64,000 nucleotides of DNA, taken from NCBI GenBank assembly GCA_036971475.1, contig JBAIZL010000002.1, positions 48,116,229-48,180,228 of the forward strand. Reading direction: 5' to 3'. Below the pieces are notes generated by a model. That model was not told the origin of the DNA. It ran no database searches and worked only from the letters and a program-made list of their open reading frames with translations. The translations under genes were made by a program, and so were the position numbers. The stretch comes from Prosapia bicincta. Lineage: Eukaryota > Arthropoda > Insecta > Hemiptera > Cercopidae. Below, piece by piece: positions 1 to 11,193 of the stretch (position 1 is its first letter; each line of letters opens with the position of its first letter).

Positions 1-1279
1 GCAATTAAAATTAATGAAAATACATAATTAATATCATTAGATATAAAAAATATGTATACAAACATACCTATAAAAGAAACTCTTGAAATTATAAAATCTA
101 AATTATAACACGAGAAAAATAAAAAATTAACATTAGAAATTTTAAAAACACTCAAAATAATATTAAATCAAAATTTATTTCATACAATAACAAAATTTAT
201 AAACAAGAAGATGGTCTTGCTATGGGCTCGAGATTATCAAATATATTATCTGAAATATTTTTACAACAATTAGATAATAAAATAAATGAAATTATAAAAA
301 TATATGATAAAAATGGTTATTGGGTTCGCTATGTAGATGATGGAATGTATATATCAAACAATAATAATATAAATTTAACAAATATTTTGGATAAAATAAA
401 TAAAATTAATAGTAAAATCAAATTTACTTATGAAATTGAAACAAATAACAAAATAAATTTTCTAGATTTAACAATAATAGAGAAAAAAATGAAAAATTTG
501 AATATATGATATACCGTAAACCAACTTTAACAAACCAAATTATACCAAATAATTCTAATCATTCATATAATCAAAAAATGGCTGTTTTATATAACTTATT
601 ATATAAAATGCATAAAATACCCATGAATGAAGAAAATAAAATAAGAGAAAAAAACATAATTTATCAAATTGAATTAGAAAACGGTTATAAAAAGAAAACT
701 GTTGACAAACTTAATTATAATATTTTTAATAAACAAAATAATAATTTAATTTGCAATAATAATAATAATACAATATGGACTTCATTTTTATTTATAGGCC
801 ATGAAATAAAAAATATCACCAAATTATTTAAAAATACAAATATCAAAATTGCATACAAAACTAATAACAAAACTAATAACAAAATAATAAACATAATAAA
901 TAACAATAATAAAACAATTATTATGCATGAAAAAGGTGGTGTTTATAAATTAGAATGCGAAAATTGTAAAAAAGCTTATATAGGTCAAACCAAGAAAAGA
1001 TTAAAAGAAAGATATAAAGAACATTTGATAGCCTATATTAATCCAGAAATATATAAATCAAATTTCGCAAATCATTGTATTAATAATAAGCACCAATTTC
1101 CAAATATAGAAAATATGAGACTTATAAAAGAAATTAATAAGGGATTAAGAATGAATATATATGAAGCATTCGAAATATATAAACACAATAATAATAACAA
1201 ATTAATAAAAGAACAAATACAAATACATTCTAAATTTGATACTATATTCAATGTCTATAATGTTACAGCAACAAAATAA
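1..1279 (+). pseudogene. Penelope-like element RT + GIY-YIG endonuclease, 5'-truncated by window, broken
   Basis: The + strand encodes a Penelope-type reverse transcriptase followed by a GIY-YIG endonuclease, the domain order of canonical PLEs. Visible RT pieces are SLDIKNMYTNIP (from 28), EDGLAMGSRLSNILSEIF (from about 207) and the catalytic box RYVDDG (about 330). FLDLTI and YRKPT lead into the linker. The endonuclease carries GGVYKLECENCKKAYIGQT (about 935-995), with later ERYKEHL and FANHC. The reading frame is broken: stops at 25-27 and 106-108, a frame change near 180, and another in the A-run near 485 that splits the two long ORFs (222-509 and 506-1279). The last ORF ends at 1279 after NVYNVTATK. 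Codon use is extremely A/T-rich, like the flanks. The 5' part lies outside the window. Family assignment is confident; activity is excluded unless the breaks are sequence errors. Confidence 0.88.
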
Positions 1280-1369
1280 ATTTGGCAATTTGTATAATTT
1301 TAGCAACAATTCTATTTCTAATTAAACATATGTTTTAGGCCTATAGCTTACATTATTGTAATTCTCATT

Positions 1370-1404
1370 CCTGATGATGTTGGTACTGTTTGCCAACGAA
1401 AAGC
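1370..1404 (+). ncRNA. Hammerhead-ribozyme-like core in PLE 3' terminal region
   Basis: About 90 bp after the PLE ORF ends there is CTGATGA, then a hairpin GTTGG/CCAAC, then GAAA. This matches the order of a minimal hammerhead core (CUGANGA, stem II, GAAA). Minimal hammerheads are established components of PLE terminal repeats. Related copies occur at 39,677-39,705 (minus) and in both arms of 49,903-50,139. I could not identify a convincing third strand with the cleavage site, so catalytic competence is unproven. Confidence 0.5.
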
Positions 1405-1453
1405 TTTGGATATAAAGTAATAAATATTCTTGTATTTGAATACCCTATGTTGT

Positions 1454-1457
1454 TTTA

Positions 1458-1488
<31 letters not shown>

Positions 1489-1502
1489 TATATTATATAT
1501 AT
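1454..1502. repeat. (TA)n / TATAT microsatellite after PLE end
   Basis: Imperfect TA-rich array that begins within about 20 bp of the PLE terminal segment (which ends near 1,445). All other PLE ends in the window also touch TA arrays. Confidence 0.9.
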
Positions 1503-1509
1503 ATTAACC

Positions 1510-4175
1510 TATATATATGAATTGTATTTATGAATTTTAAAATAACTAAATCAAATGACGTCTATTTTGGTGCCCGACGTCAGTAGGAATTGACATATAA
1601 AAATGTTTTTTTACTTCTTATTGAATAAATACACTCATTTTTAACATTTTTTTGTCACATTATTCCAAAATCATAATTGTTATTTTTTATTGTTTTACCA
1701 ACACTTACTTGTAGAAAATAAAAATTTTAATAAGTTATCGTCGAGAAATATTTGGTCACAGTATCTTACGATAGTTTTTTAAATTCATAGTGAATAAACA
1801 TCTCTAGCACTATTCACAATAACTTAAGAAATAGTTTTGAATGAGATCTAGATCAAATTACCAAAACCGTGATTTCTTCTACTCATCGGCCACGTGATCA
1901 ATTTAGCAGTGTATCATATAGGAAATATGGCTGTGTAGTAAAACACAGATGAATAACGCCAATAAAGTTTTTGTTTAGCTTCCCTGAGGCACTTAATCTT
2001 TGGCGACAATGTGCAGTACGAATGTACTGAAAAATCATTTTTAGTTGGTTTAAAACCTTTAAACTCTTTGCGTATTTGCACATAGCGTGAAACACGTTCT
2101 CAGAAAAAAATATAACCTTCTTTAAAACTCAGCTAAGAATGTTTTTAAACCTCTGAATTAGCTATGAGAAATAAATTTTAAAAATTCATTACAGGCCTAA
2201 CAAGAGTACCATCATTTCGAATTATAAGTAGCTACAACTAAGTACGAGTACAATGTCCATGTTTGTCGTTATTTTATTGGTACGTTTAATTTTGCTTCTA
2301 TTGTGAATGATTTTAATGCATAAGCTATTATAATGGAATTATGTACTTCAACCATATGAAAATAGTTTATCATATTGCTCAACTACACATAGATTCATGT
2401 GATGCAACAAAATAATGATCCTGGTAGATAGACTTTAAAATAGTAATAAACCGTCGTACACTGTTCAAAAAAACATCTCAATCAATCCAAAGTGAGCCCA
2501 ATAGTTCCGACAGACTAAGTGCCTTATCCTTGAACCATCCGAAAACGTATCTATTTTGTTTCTTATATATATCCTAATTTTTTTTTAAATGCAAAATTTG
2601 TAGCTCTTTACGTTTCCCTCTAATTTAATTGCTCCTAATAATAAATTTGTTAATATTTTTTAATTGTGTTAAAAAAATATCAGCCGCTTTAACTTGTATT
2701 TGTAAAAGACAATTATAACTTTAGGAAAATGTTGCTCGTTCAGGTTGTTTCTTAAGATAAAAAATATATAAAATTATTTTTATATTTCATAAAGTGTATT
2801 TAATTTAGATTGATTTTTATCTAGAACAAAGTTGACATTTAGATGTCGAGTGTGTGTTTTATTCATTATAATAGCAAAGAAATTATTCTTGATAGTAATC
2901 GGGGCCTATCCGAACAATCCAAAATTTTAATTATATATAGATTAAACTCAGATACAACCATGGTGTTAATGGAACATAAATAAACAACTGAAGACAAGTA
3001 TATTTTAGCAATACCAAACTCGTATTTAGTTTTTCAAAATTTAATCAGTTTATCTTTTTTTCATAAACCTGTGTATGTATTTCGTTTATAAGTAAATATT
3101 TCGTTATAAGCATATTAAATTAATGCTTCGTACAAAGGGTAGAATAAACACGTATGCTAACAATATGTCTTGGGAATTTTGTAAAAAGGACGTAAAAAAA
3201 TGTTTACCCTATATCTTCTTGCCGTATGTTTGGTTTATTTTACTGAAGATGTCTTTACATGGAACTGAAAATGTATTTGAATCGTCTGAATGTTTTGTAG
3301 CGTGGGGTAAATAGCCCTACTCTGCAACAATCATGAATAAACGATCGTTTGGAGAGGCTACACTCACTGCGTGTCTTGTCAATGTGCAACAGTCAGCAGA
3401 GTTAACAATGAAAACAAGTGTTCAGAAGATAGGGTGTTAGGGTTCGTTCTGAAGGGGTTAGATTATTACGGACTGGGGTGTGCTTGTATCAATTCCCCTC
3501 TTCATTCGACTCTTACAAATTGCATAAGGCGGTTACGTTTTCCTGTTGTACTATAATAAATAACTGAGTTTAATAAAGTTAATTGAACATAAAAAACATT
3601 ATCAGCTTACTTAAAATAAAATGTAAAATGCATATTTAAAATTATAAGTCAAAACATTTAAAATGAAATTATTTTTAGGAATAGTTTTCGTTGATGTATT
3701 ACATTGTATCAAACAGTTGATTAAAATGTTTCAAAACACTTGATAGAAAGGAAATATTTTAAATTGGCATGTGGTTATGTCGTATATAAATCGAGAACTA
3801 AACAAATAAGAGCTATCCAAAGACCTAAACTAAAATAAAAACATAAACAAAAAAGTTGATATTGAGCATTAAAATATTCTACGAAAACATTAAAAAATCA
3901 AGATAAATATTAACCTCAAAACTGATATTACAAATTAAAGGAAAAAATGTAATAATAATACATTTTTTTCCCAGGATGAAAATTGTGTTAACTCCTCATG
4001 AATATGTCACATAGAAATGGTAATAGCAAGGTAACATAACTGAGAAAATCACACACACGCGTAAACAAAATATTTTACAAATATTAGTGTTAACTAATAT
4101 CTCTTATCTTATCACTATAAGGTGAATGTATTACGCAGGATTTATCACGATAATTAGTATTGCTTGTATTTCCCT

Positions 4176-4241
<66 letters not shown>

Positions 4242-5598
4242 TTAGGTTAAAAGATTAAAGAAATTATCTTTGCGCGTGTTCTAGAAGTATTGCATATTTT
4301 ATTATTCCCTTTTTGGTCTCGAAGTTGAATTTCTTGCAAAAGTTGTTTTCTACTTATTTTTCTTTTAAACTCTTAAGTAAATTTAATTTTATATAAAAAG
4401 AAAAAAGTATGTGTTAGGTTTTGAACTCATTACTCTCTTCCTTCAATCATAGCTAGCCGCGAGCGGGCAAAACTTGGTAGAGCTAAATAATTATTTTATA
4501 AACCTTTATCAGAAGAGAAGTTCCAAATACTGCTTCATTAAAAATTTACAGTCGACAGCTTCAACGTTTCTTTAAGAAAGTCGAGTTGAAAACTTTAGAC
4601 TTAATTATTTAACGAAAAATTGTAAAAAACGTTTTATAAGGAACATTTAACTAAAAAGATCAGTTTTAGAAATGTAAATTTTCAGGTAAATCTTACTTTA
4701 ATAATTAACAATTATTTGTAGATGTAAAACAGCTTATATACAAATATTTTACTGTCTATGTTAAAACACTAGTTTTCGAAGTTGGTCAATATTATTTACG
4801 TATAATATAACATCTGAAACATAAATACGAGATATAAATCTCGTATATAAGACGTATGTTTCAATAGGAATAAACTGACTTCCAATATAGTAAACTGTTG
4901 TTAATTATATTGTTGTTTAAAATTAAATTTTAAAAAATTGTTGAATTATTTAATACAACATTTAATTTTTGTAATTGTTTCAATAAAACTATTTCAAACA
5001 ACGAAAATGGAATTGTTTACAAATTTACCATTGTTTCAAATAGTTAAGGTAATGTAAATTATCCAATTTTATACCTACAAAATTATAAAGTGATTTGACA
5101 TATTTAGTTTTTTTTTTATTTTTGTTTTTACGAAAGTTACTATCTTATGGAATATACGTAAATCTTTCTATATCTGTTGATCACAATGATGTACGTAATA
5201 ACTGTTTGTTATTGAAAGGAAATCTGTTGTTGATTTATTTGGTGGTTTAGTTTACAAGTCCTATAGTATTTTAAAAGGTAATTAATTTTATGATAACTTA
5301 GGCTCTTTTAAAAATCTTATTATTTAAAGAGTTAAATTCTCTTCCTTTTCACATTTTTAACGGATGGTTATTCGCTTGAAGTTGTTATGAATTATACATT
5401 TATAAACATGATATTTATAATCAAAATGTTTGACGTATTTCATCAATCTAAGATTCTCAACTTCTATCTTCCACTTTATTATACCTATTTGTAATATTAG
5501 CCATTAAATTTTTTTTCCAGTGAAGTGAGTGGGTGTGGCTATTGTCAAAATATCTAATACAATAAATAAGAAGTGATTAAATTGTAAAACATATGCAG
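1510..5598. other. AT-rich non-coding DNA, no recognised gene
   Basis: Short open frames (for example 1,898-2,095 minus, 3,123-3,314 and 3,371-3,556 plus) have no recognisable motif and are not called. A perfect (TA)n microsatellite lies at 4,179-4,236. TGACGTC at 1,556-1,562 is the inverted partner of GACGTCA at 1,576-1,582, a 7-bp stem with a 13-nt loop made of CRE-like half sites. A slightly GC-richer patch at 3,290-3,560 has no identifiable content. Confidence 0.6.
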
Positions 5599-5623
5599 AC
5601 ACACACACACACACACACACACA
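5599..5623. repeat. (CA)n microsatellite, integration target of the LTR element
   Basis: A CA run directly abuts the left copy of the ATAC target duplication. The CA-like tract resumes after the 3' LTR (ATACACACACA at 14,835), showing the retrotransposon split a CA repeat. Confidence 0.9.
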
Positions 5624-6137
5624 TACTGCAACGGGCTGGGGACCGTCGCAAGTGGGAAATAAGTAATTTCCTGTTTTTTAGAAATAAAGCTGTTTTTAAA
5701 ATAATCAAGTAGGGAATTATACAATTAATAAAGAGGGAAAAATTAAATAAAACAGTAAATAGAATAGTTAAGCCACATTAAAGAATGTTATAAAATAAAT
5801 TTGTAATAACTAACTAAATTTGAACATCGAGAGTGAAGCGAAAAAATTCTAAGTGCTTAAAAAAGCTATTTTTCGAACCAAACCACGTAGAACTTTCATC
5901 GACATTTTAAAAGAACCACAATAACCTAGAATGAACATTAGAGAAAACAGAATTCAAAAAACTTAAGAAACAAAAAAGTTACAGCCGTTTAAATAAAATA
6001 GACATTTTTTAGTATTCTAAAATTAATTATCAAACTATGCAAGCTAAAACAGATTCGTTGCCCGACTTGCCTGTACAAGGAATAAATCGAGCGATAGCAA
6101 ACTTTGCAGGCGGGGTGCGGTAGGTTAAATTCACCGC

Positions 6138-6168
6138 TATATATACTTGGTCTCTAAGCCTTTAGAGA
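6138..6168 (+). promoter_or_regulatory. LTR TATA box and start-proximal hairpin
   Basis: TATATATA at 6,138-6,145 is the best TATA box in the LTR. About 6 bp downstream an inverted repeat TCTCTAA/TTAGAGA forms a tight hairpin at 6,151-6,168, close to where transcription should start. The same arrangement occurs in the 3' LTR with TATA at 13,330-13,337. Promoter function is inferred from position. Confidence 0.5.
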
Positions 6169-7124
6169 CAGTCTGTAATAATTATTTAACACGAGGTGCC
6201 GCGGGACGCTATGCTGGACCGCGAGTAGAAACCGTCAGCAGGCCAGATGGACCATAACCTCAGCGCTTTCGACATCCAGGACCACCAAGGATGAAGGCGC
6301 CAGACTCAGCCTCCAGGACGCTCGAATAGAGGGAAACCACCACCGACGAACCAGGGATGGCGACTTCCGGTGTCCAAGGACCAGGGAATCCAGACGAGGG
6401 ACCCCGAGGACCGGCAGGAACATCTTTGGCAAGTCATTTTCTTTATTCGAAATCAGTCACGTCAAATTTAGTTGGTTAATTTTATTAAATTCAAACACAT
6501 TTGCAAGCTTAAAACAATGACTTCACTCTTTATAAAATTTTAATAAATTGTATGCTAAGTAAAAGAATTTATGTGTTCAGAATATCTAAAATAATGAATA
6601 TTAAAATTACAAAAGGTTTTTGGCCATAAGCCGTTTAGTAAAAGGAAATGAGAAATTTTCGAATATTATAAACTTAAAAATTAAAGGTCATAAAATATGA
6701 ATTTACCAATTCCATATAGGAGATAAAATATTATTATGTGTAATTTTGAAAATGATTTTATGTTAATGTAAATGTAATAAATCTATATGCAAAGTATAAT
6801 TTTTTAAAGTATAAGAAACAAGAAGTAACTCAGTGAATTGTTTTGCTAATATAATTGTGTAATACTTTGAAGGATAAATTTTCTTTTTTATTTCAATAAA
6901 TAGAGTTAAATATGTCATAAAAATCAACATTATTTGCATTCCATCCTGTGTCAAATAACCAATAAAAACTGTTTAGCTTTTTCCAACTAATATAAAAATG
7001 ATTATCAAATCAGTAAACAAATTTAATTAAATTTCATTAAATGGCAATAGATAAAGCCTAATGTTTTAAAGAGTTTCTCTCTACTAATTTCATGAGCTAG
7101 TCTAAAGATTAGTTGGTTTTTTGT

Positions 7125-7130
7125 AATAAA
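7125..7130 (+). terminator. LTR polyadenylation signal candidate
   Basis: AATAAA about 1 kb downstream of the TATA box and 516 bp before the LTR end, in a position consistent with the R/U5 boundary. Several other A-rich hexamers exist in the LTR, so the choice is tentative. Confidence 0.35.
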
Positions 7131-7650
7131 AGTCCAGAGATTTATCTACTGGCAGATTGTGTTTAAGAGGACACAGGAGCCTTTTAAAATAGGTATTTTT
7201 AAACACAATCATATTTTGCACGTTCCCTTGCTGTTTCTGCAGATCATCATCAGGTGGTAAGACTCTGTGTTTATTATGTGTATTATTCTAAATGTGTTTC
7301 TTTCCAGCTGACTATTAATATGACATGTGTGACTATACTTAGACCATACACAAGTGATAAACTTATTTAGGAGTGTTTATACGTTTTTAAATAGTAGTCA
7401 GCGGGAATAGGCTTGTTGTGGGGTTTGGCCCTACGAGCAGGAAATATACACTTAACTCTGGGAGTTTAGCACGGTTTTACCAGCATGGTGATAGGCAGAT
7501 TTTTGGTTGTTTATAAATATGTTTCCTTGTAAACAATTAAATTTTAGTATTCTGCAAGAAAGGATTTAAACAACACAACGACCGCGTAGTGCTGCGGTGG
7601 TAGGGACGGTTAAAAAGAAAGGAGAGTGAGGTAGGGGGACGTTGCAGAAT

Positions 7651-7671
7651 TGGCGCCCGAACGGTAGGGAC
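7651..7671 (+). other. Primer binding site, tRNA-Lys type
   Basis: Four bases after the LTR end comes TGGCGCCCGAAC, which is complementary to the 3' end of tRNA-Lys(UUU). It is followed by GGT and then AGGGAC. The known lysine primer site runs TGGCGCCCGAAC directly into AGGGAC, so this copy carries a 3-nt insertion in an otherwise matching site. Confidence 0.8.
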
Positions 7672-7959
7672 TTTGAACAGGTTCCCTATATCAAGATTCA
7701 ATAGTTAAATAATAGAAATAAATCGAGATAGTTTAAATAAATGAAGTCAAAATGTTTTAAATAATGTAATTAAATTTTTAAATAATAATATAAATTGAAC
7801 GAATCCAAGAGCGTACAAATAAAAATAAAATAAATAAATAAATGAATTTGAATAAGGATTTAGTCGAAAGAGCGGGTAGGAACCATCTGGCCTAAACCAA
7901 ATCAAAAAGAAAGAAATAAAGGAATAAATAATTAATTGAATATTAAATAGTAAATTAAA

Positions 7960-9444
7960 ATGTCTAAACCCGAGATGGAGAAATTGATGGCCTTTTTCAA
8001 GGCAAAGGAGGAAAAAGACAAAGAAGAGCGAGAGAAAGAGAAGGCGGAAGCAAGACAAAGAGAGAAATAGAGAGATGAAAAAGAGAAGTGATTGAGAGAG
8101 GAGGAGAAACAATTGAGAGAGAAAGAGAAGGCGGAAGAGAGACAATTGAGGGAGAAAGAGAAGGAGGAAGTAAAACAAAGGGAGAAGGAGAGAGATGAAA
8201 GAGAAAAACGATTGAGAGAGGAAGCAGAACAAAGGGAGAAGGAGAGAGATGAAAAAGAAAAACGATTGAGAGAGGAAGCAGAACAAAGGGCGAAGGAGAG
8301 AGAAGACAAAGAAAAACAATGGAGAGAGGAAGAGAAACAATTGAGAGAGAAAGAGAAGGAGGTAGAAAAACGATGGAGAGAGGAAGAGAAGCAGTTGAGA
8401 GAGAGAGAGAAGGCGGAAGAGAAACGATTGAGAGAGGAAGAGAGACAACTGAGAGAGAAGGAAAAAGCCGAAGAGAGAATGGAAAGACAACGGTTATGGG
8501 AGGCTTTCCAAGTAAAATTCGATGACTACCAAAAAGAAAATGAGGCTAAGACAAGTCATATATATGAAAAGTTAAGCGAACATGAGACAGAAATAGAGAG
8601 ACTGAAAACTAAAACGGAAACAAAAACGGCTAAATTAAACGAGAAAGTACAGGATATCCAAGAGGACATTAAAACGGTAAAGCAACAAGTTGCAAAGGTA
8701 AAGCAAACAGCTGGAGCGGGAATAGTAACACAAGTTTGCTTACCAAGGGTAATAGACAGGAACGGGGAGGCCACGTACCGTAGAATTGAGTTCTGGGGGA
8801 ATAACAAAGAAGATCCGATGACATTCCTAGGGGAAATAGAAGATCTATTTTCGTAGATAGACAATACTATGGACGAGACTGCAAAATTAAGAATTGTAGA
8901 GCGATATTTGAAAGGGGCAGCGGATGCATGGTGGAAAGCCATAAAGAACAATACAGAAACTTATTCTGAATTCAGGCAGGAATTCACGGAGCATTTCTGG
9001 AGTTATCGCCAGCAGGATCGGGTACGCAGACAAATAAATCAAGGGCGCTACCATAATAATGGACCATACTCTATGGCAGAGTATTTTATTATGATGGTAA
9101 ACAGGGCGAAAAACTTAGACCCGATAATCCCAGTGAACCATCTAATTTTCATGTTAATGAAACATTTCGGGAGTAACGTTCAGCTAGCTAGTGTGGGGAA
9201 CCCCACAAGTAACATCAAACAAGCAATAGTTTTCCTACAACAGCTAGACAGCGTTACTGACAACGGGAATGGTAATGGGAACGCTCAAAGAAGTCAACAG
9301 AGGCAGGTTGCTCCAAACCAACAACCTAACCCTAACCCAAGGTCCCATGGTGATACCGCAAAATACCAAGAGACCAAGTATCCTAAGAACCCTCATCCTA
9401 AATCGCCTATCCCCGGACCAAGCGGCCACACGCCAAAAAACTAA
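7960..9444 (+). pseudogene. gag: Retrotransposon Gag with three in-frame stops
   Basis: The frame opens at ATG 7,960 (MSKPEMEKLMAFF) after a 313-bp leader and runs about 495 codons to TAA 9,442-9,444, interrupted by TAG 8,068, TGA 8,089 and TAG 8,854. Residues about 15-180 form a highly charged coiled coil built from short imperfect repeats (REEEKQLREKEKAEE). The DNA repeats allow the stops to be seen as point changes, for example the CGA codon found in sister repeats became TGA. Residues about 260-420 resemble the Retrotrans_gag capsid region: RIEFWGNN, then GAADAWWKAI, FRQEFTEHFW and SMAEYF. A basic, proline-rich tail (residues about 450-495) follows; no CCHC zinc knuckle is seen. The frame ends precisely at an A AAA AAC TAA frameshift site. 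Product: virus-like-particle structural protein of the element. Confidence 0.85.
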
Positions 9445-9498
9445 ATATGAGGATCTCTGGCAACAATCAGGGAGATAAGTTAACCAGGTTAGAGATCC
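9435..9498 (+). promoter_or_regulatory. -1 programmed ribosomal frameshift signal (gag to pol)
   Basis: The heptamer A AAA AAC (9,435-9,441) is in the correct phase for the gag frame: CCA AAA AAC then TAA. A -1 slip moves ribosomes into the frame that stays open through the protease N-terminus (ATG AGG ATC at 9,447 and on to 9,704). Nine bases further on, GGATCTCT (9,451-9,458) pairs perfectly with AGAGATCC (9,491-9,498), giving an 8-bp stem with a 32-nt loop. A AAA AAC followed by a stem or pseudoknot is a classical retroviral -1 signal. The prediction is structural, not tested. Confidence 0.75.
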
Positions 9499-11054
9499 GA
9501 AGCAATAAGAAACCAAAAATAATTCAGAGCGAGAGACCGAAGGAAAAGCCGGTTTACCATCATAATAAGATCAGCCTAGACGGTTTTTCCATGTCTATTA
9601 GGGACGATTTGTTAGAGGAAAGAATTGACTCGGTTATAACACTAGAGAATATAGACCAGTGTCCAGTGATAGAGTGCGAAATTAAAGACCATAAGTTAAT
9701 TTAATTGCACAAGTTGATACAGGTGCCCAAATGTCTGTGATTAAAACAGAAAAATACATAGCCCTAAAACAAAGCGGGAATTTATTCTATGAGCTACCTA
9801 TAGCTAACGTAGCGATAGTCACAGCATTAGGGTCAACCTGTAAACGAGTCAAGTTACAAACGATGCTACCTCTAACATTAAACGGACGCACAAAGGAATT
9901 TGTTTTCTTGATTGTGGACAATCTACGGGTTGACCTCATCTTGGGAGCAAATACTTTGTGTGCGTTAAAAGCCCGGATAAACATGGAGAGATCGTTCATG
10001 ACGTACGAGATTGATGGATATCTGCTGCACCAGGAGTTTCTTGTATCGAATAATAATAAAAATAATATAAAACAAGAGATAGGATGTAATAAAATTAATA
10101 AAATAACAAACAAAAATACTAACAAAAATGTAATATGTTCCGACGTTACAAGCGGGGAACAGGAAATAAATATAATTGGTTCGCCTTGTATAGACGGGTC
10201 AATTAACGACGGCAAATTAACACCTGTAGAGCCGACATTGGAGTGCCCGATAGTGAATAGCGAACAGGAGGGGCTGTTCACGGGCAAGGATCAGGAAGAT
10301 GGGTCCTTGTGCGAGTTAGGCGATGACAAACTAAAAAATAAACAAACACGAAACAGAAATATGACTAAAAATGTAAAATGTTCCACCGATACAAGCGGGG
10401 AACAGAAAATAAAATTAAAACAATTGTCAACGAATAAGGTTAAGAACGAGGTTACCAAAAATTTAAATAACAAATTGTGCGAAAATTCAGGGGAGAGTGA
10501 ATTATTAAAATGTAAAAGAACGGAATCAAGTAAGCTAACGGGATTAAACAAAGCAAAAAAATGGGTTAACCAAACCTACAACAAACAAATTAAATAATGA
10601 CGAGGGAGGATTCAACGAATTAAATAAAAATGGCTACAAGCCGAAACAAATAAAATTCCAACAAGTTAGGGAAAGACCTAATTGTCGGGAAACAAATCCG
10701 TTAGACTTAACAAGAATTCCAAAGCACTTTAATTCTAATCAATCTTGCTTGAATACGAAGTCCAAATTGTTTGCTAAAAATAAATTTAAAAGTAAATCTC
10801 ACCAGTATAAAAATTATCAAAATAAACCAAGTAAAAATAAATCAAAAACAAAAATAAAATACAGGAATTACGCACAATGGCGTAACACAAAACGCCGAAA
10901 GAAAACCAGAACGCGTAAAACGTATCTTAAACTAAATGCGATTAAGTTGGAAAATACAAATAATCATTGCATATTAAACAAACAAGAAATGTTGAAATTA
11001 CAAGAATTGATAAACAGTTATTCAGACGTGTTTAATGAAAGGTTTTATGAATAA
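9441..11054 (+). pseudogene. pol: Pol N-terminus: aspartic protease and linker to RT, frameshifted
   Basis: Pol begins by -1 shift from gag and continues to a stop at 9,702-9,704. It then resumes one frame lower (9,710-10,597) and returns to the first frame near the A-run at 10,553-10,559, staying open to 11,054. Two compensating indels are therefore likely. The middle segment carries the retroviral-type protease: the active-site box VDTGAQMSVI (about 9,715) and the second motif LILGANTL (about 9,945). A lysine/asparagine-rich linker with two related segments (NVICSDVTSGEQEI and NVKCSTDTSGEQKI) follows. The end, LQELINSYSDVFNE (about 11,000-11,040), resembles the stretch that precedes RT in gypsy pol. 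RT itself is not recognisable. Function, if intact: Gag-Pol processing. Confidence 0.8.
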
Positions 11055-11193
11055 GTAAAAAATATCTTAAAACTAAATGCTGTTAAGATAGGCAGTACCA
11101 ATAATTAACCGCTGTACTTGAAATAAACTAGAATTGTCTAGGTTACAACAATAATAATAAAGTATTCAGATGGTTTGAATGAAAGACCCACCG
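10916..11193 (+). repeat. Diverged tandem duplication inside pol (about 130-bp units)
   Basis: About 10,918-11,042 and 11,064-11,193 align end to end. Both start TATCTTA(A)AACTAAATGC and both end with TATTCAGA...TTTGAATGAAAG-like sequence, but with many substitutions and stops in the second unit. The duplicated segment covers the pre-RT region. Confidence 0.65.

Larger units (their letters stand above)
5627..7646 (+). repeat. 5' LTR
   Basis: 2,020 bp. Aligning it by eye to 12,819-14,834 gives about ten substitutions plus a small indel near the 3' end (GGAGAGTGAGGTAGGGGG versus GGACAGGTGGGGGG), so the copies are roughly 99.4% identical. A GC-rich block (about 6,180-6,430) follows the TATA box and is presumably transcribed leader. 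A 12-bp inverted repeat GATTGTGTTTAA lies at 7,155-7,166 and 7,199-7,210. Confidence 0.93.

Noticed and set aside
4410..4490. tRNA/SINE-like boxes (reverse complement AGTTCAAAACC; GGTAGAGC)
   Set aside because: The A-box-like and B-box-like elements are on opposite strands and no cloverleaf can be formed.
7747..8490. 247-codon minus-strand frame rich in Leu/Ser/Phe
   Set aside because: Shadow of the gag coiled-coil repeats; no start context or domain.
9787..10551. Minus-strand frames of 166 and 86 codons
   Set aside because: Antisense shadows of the protease/linker coding region.
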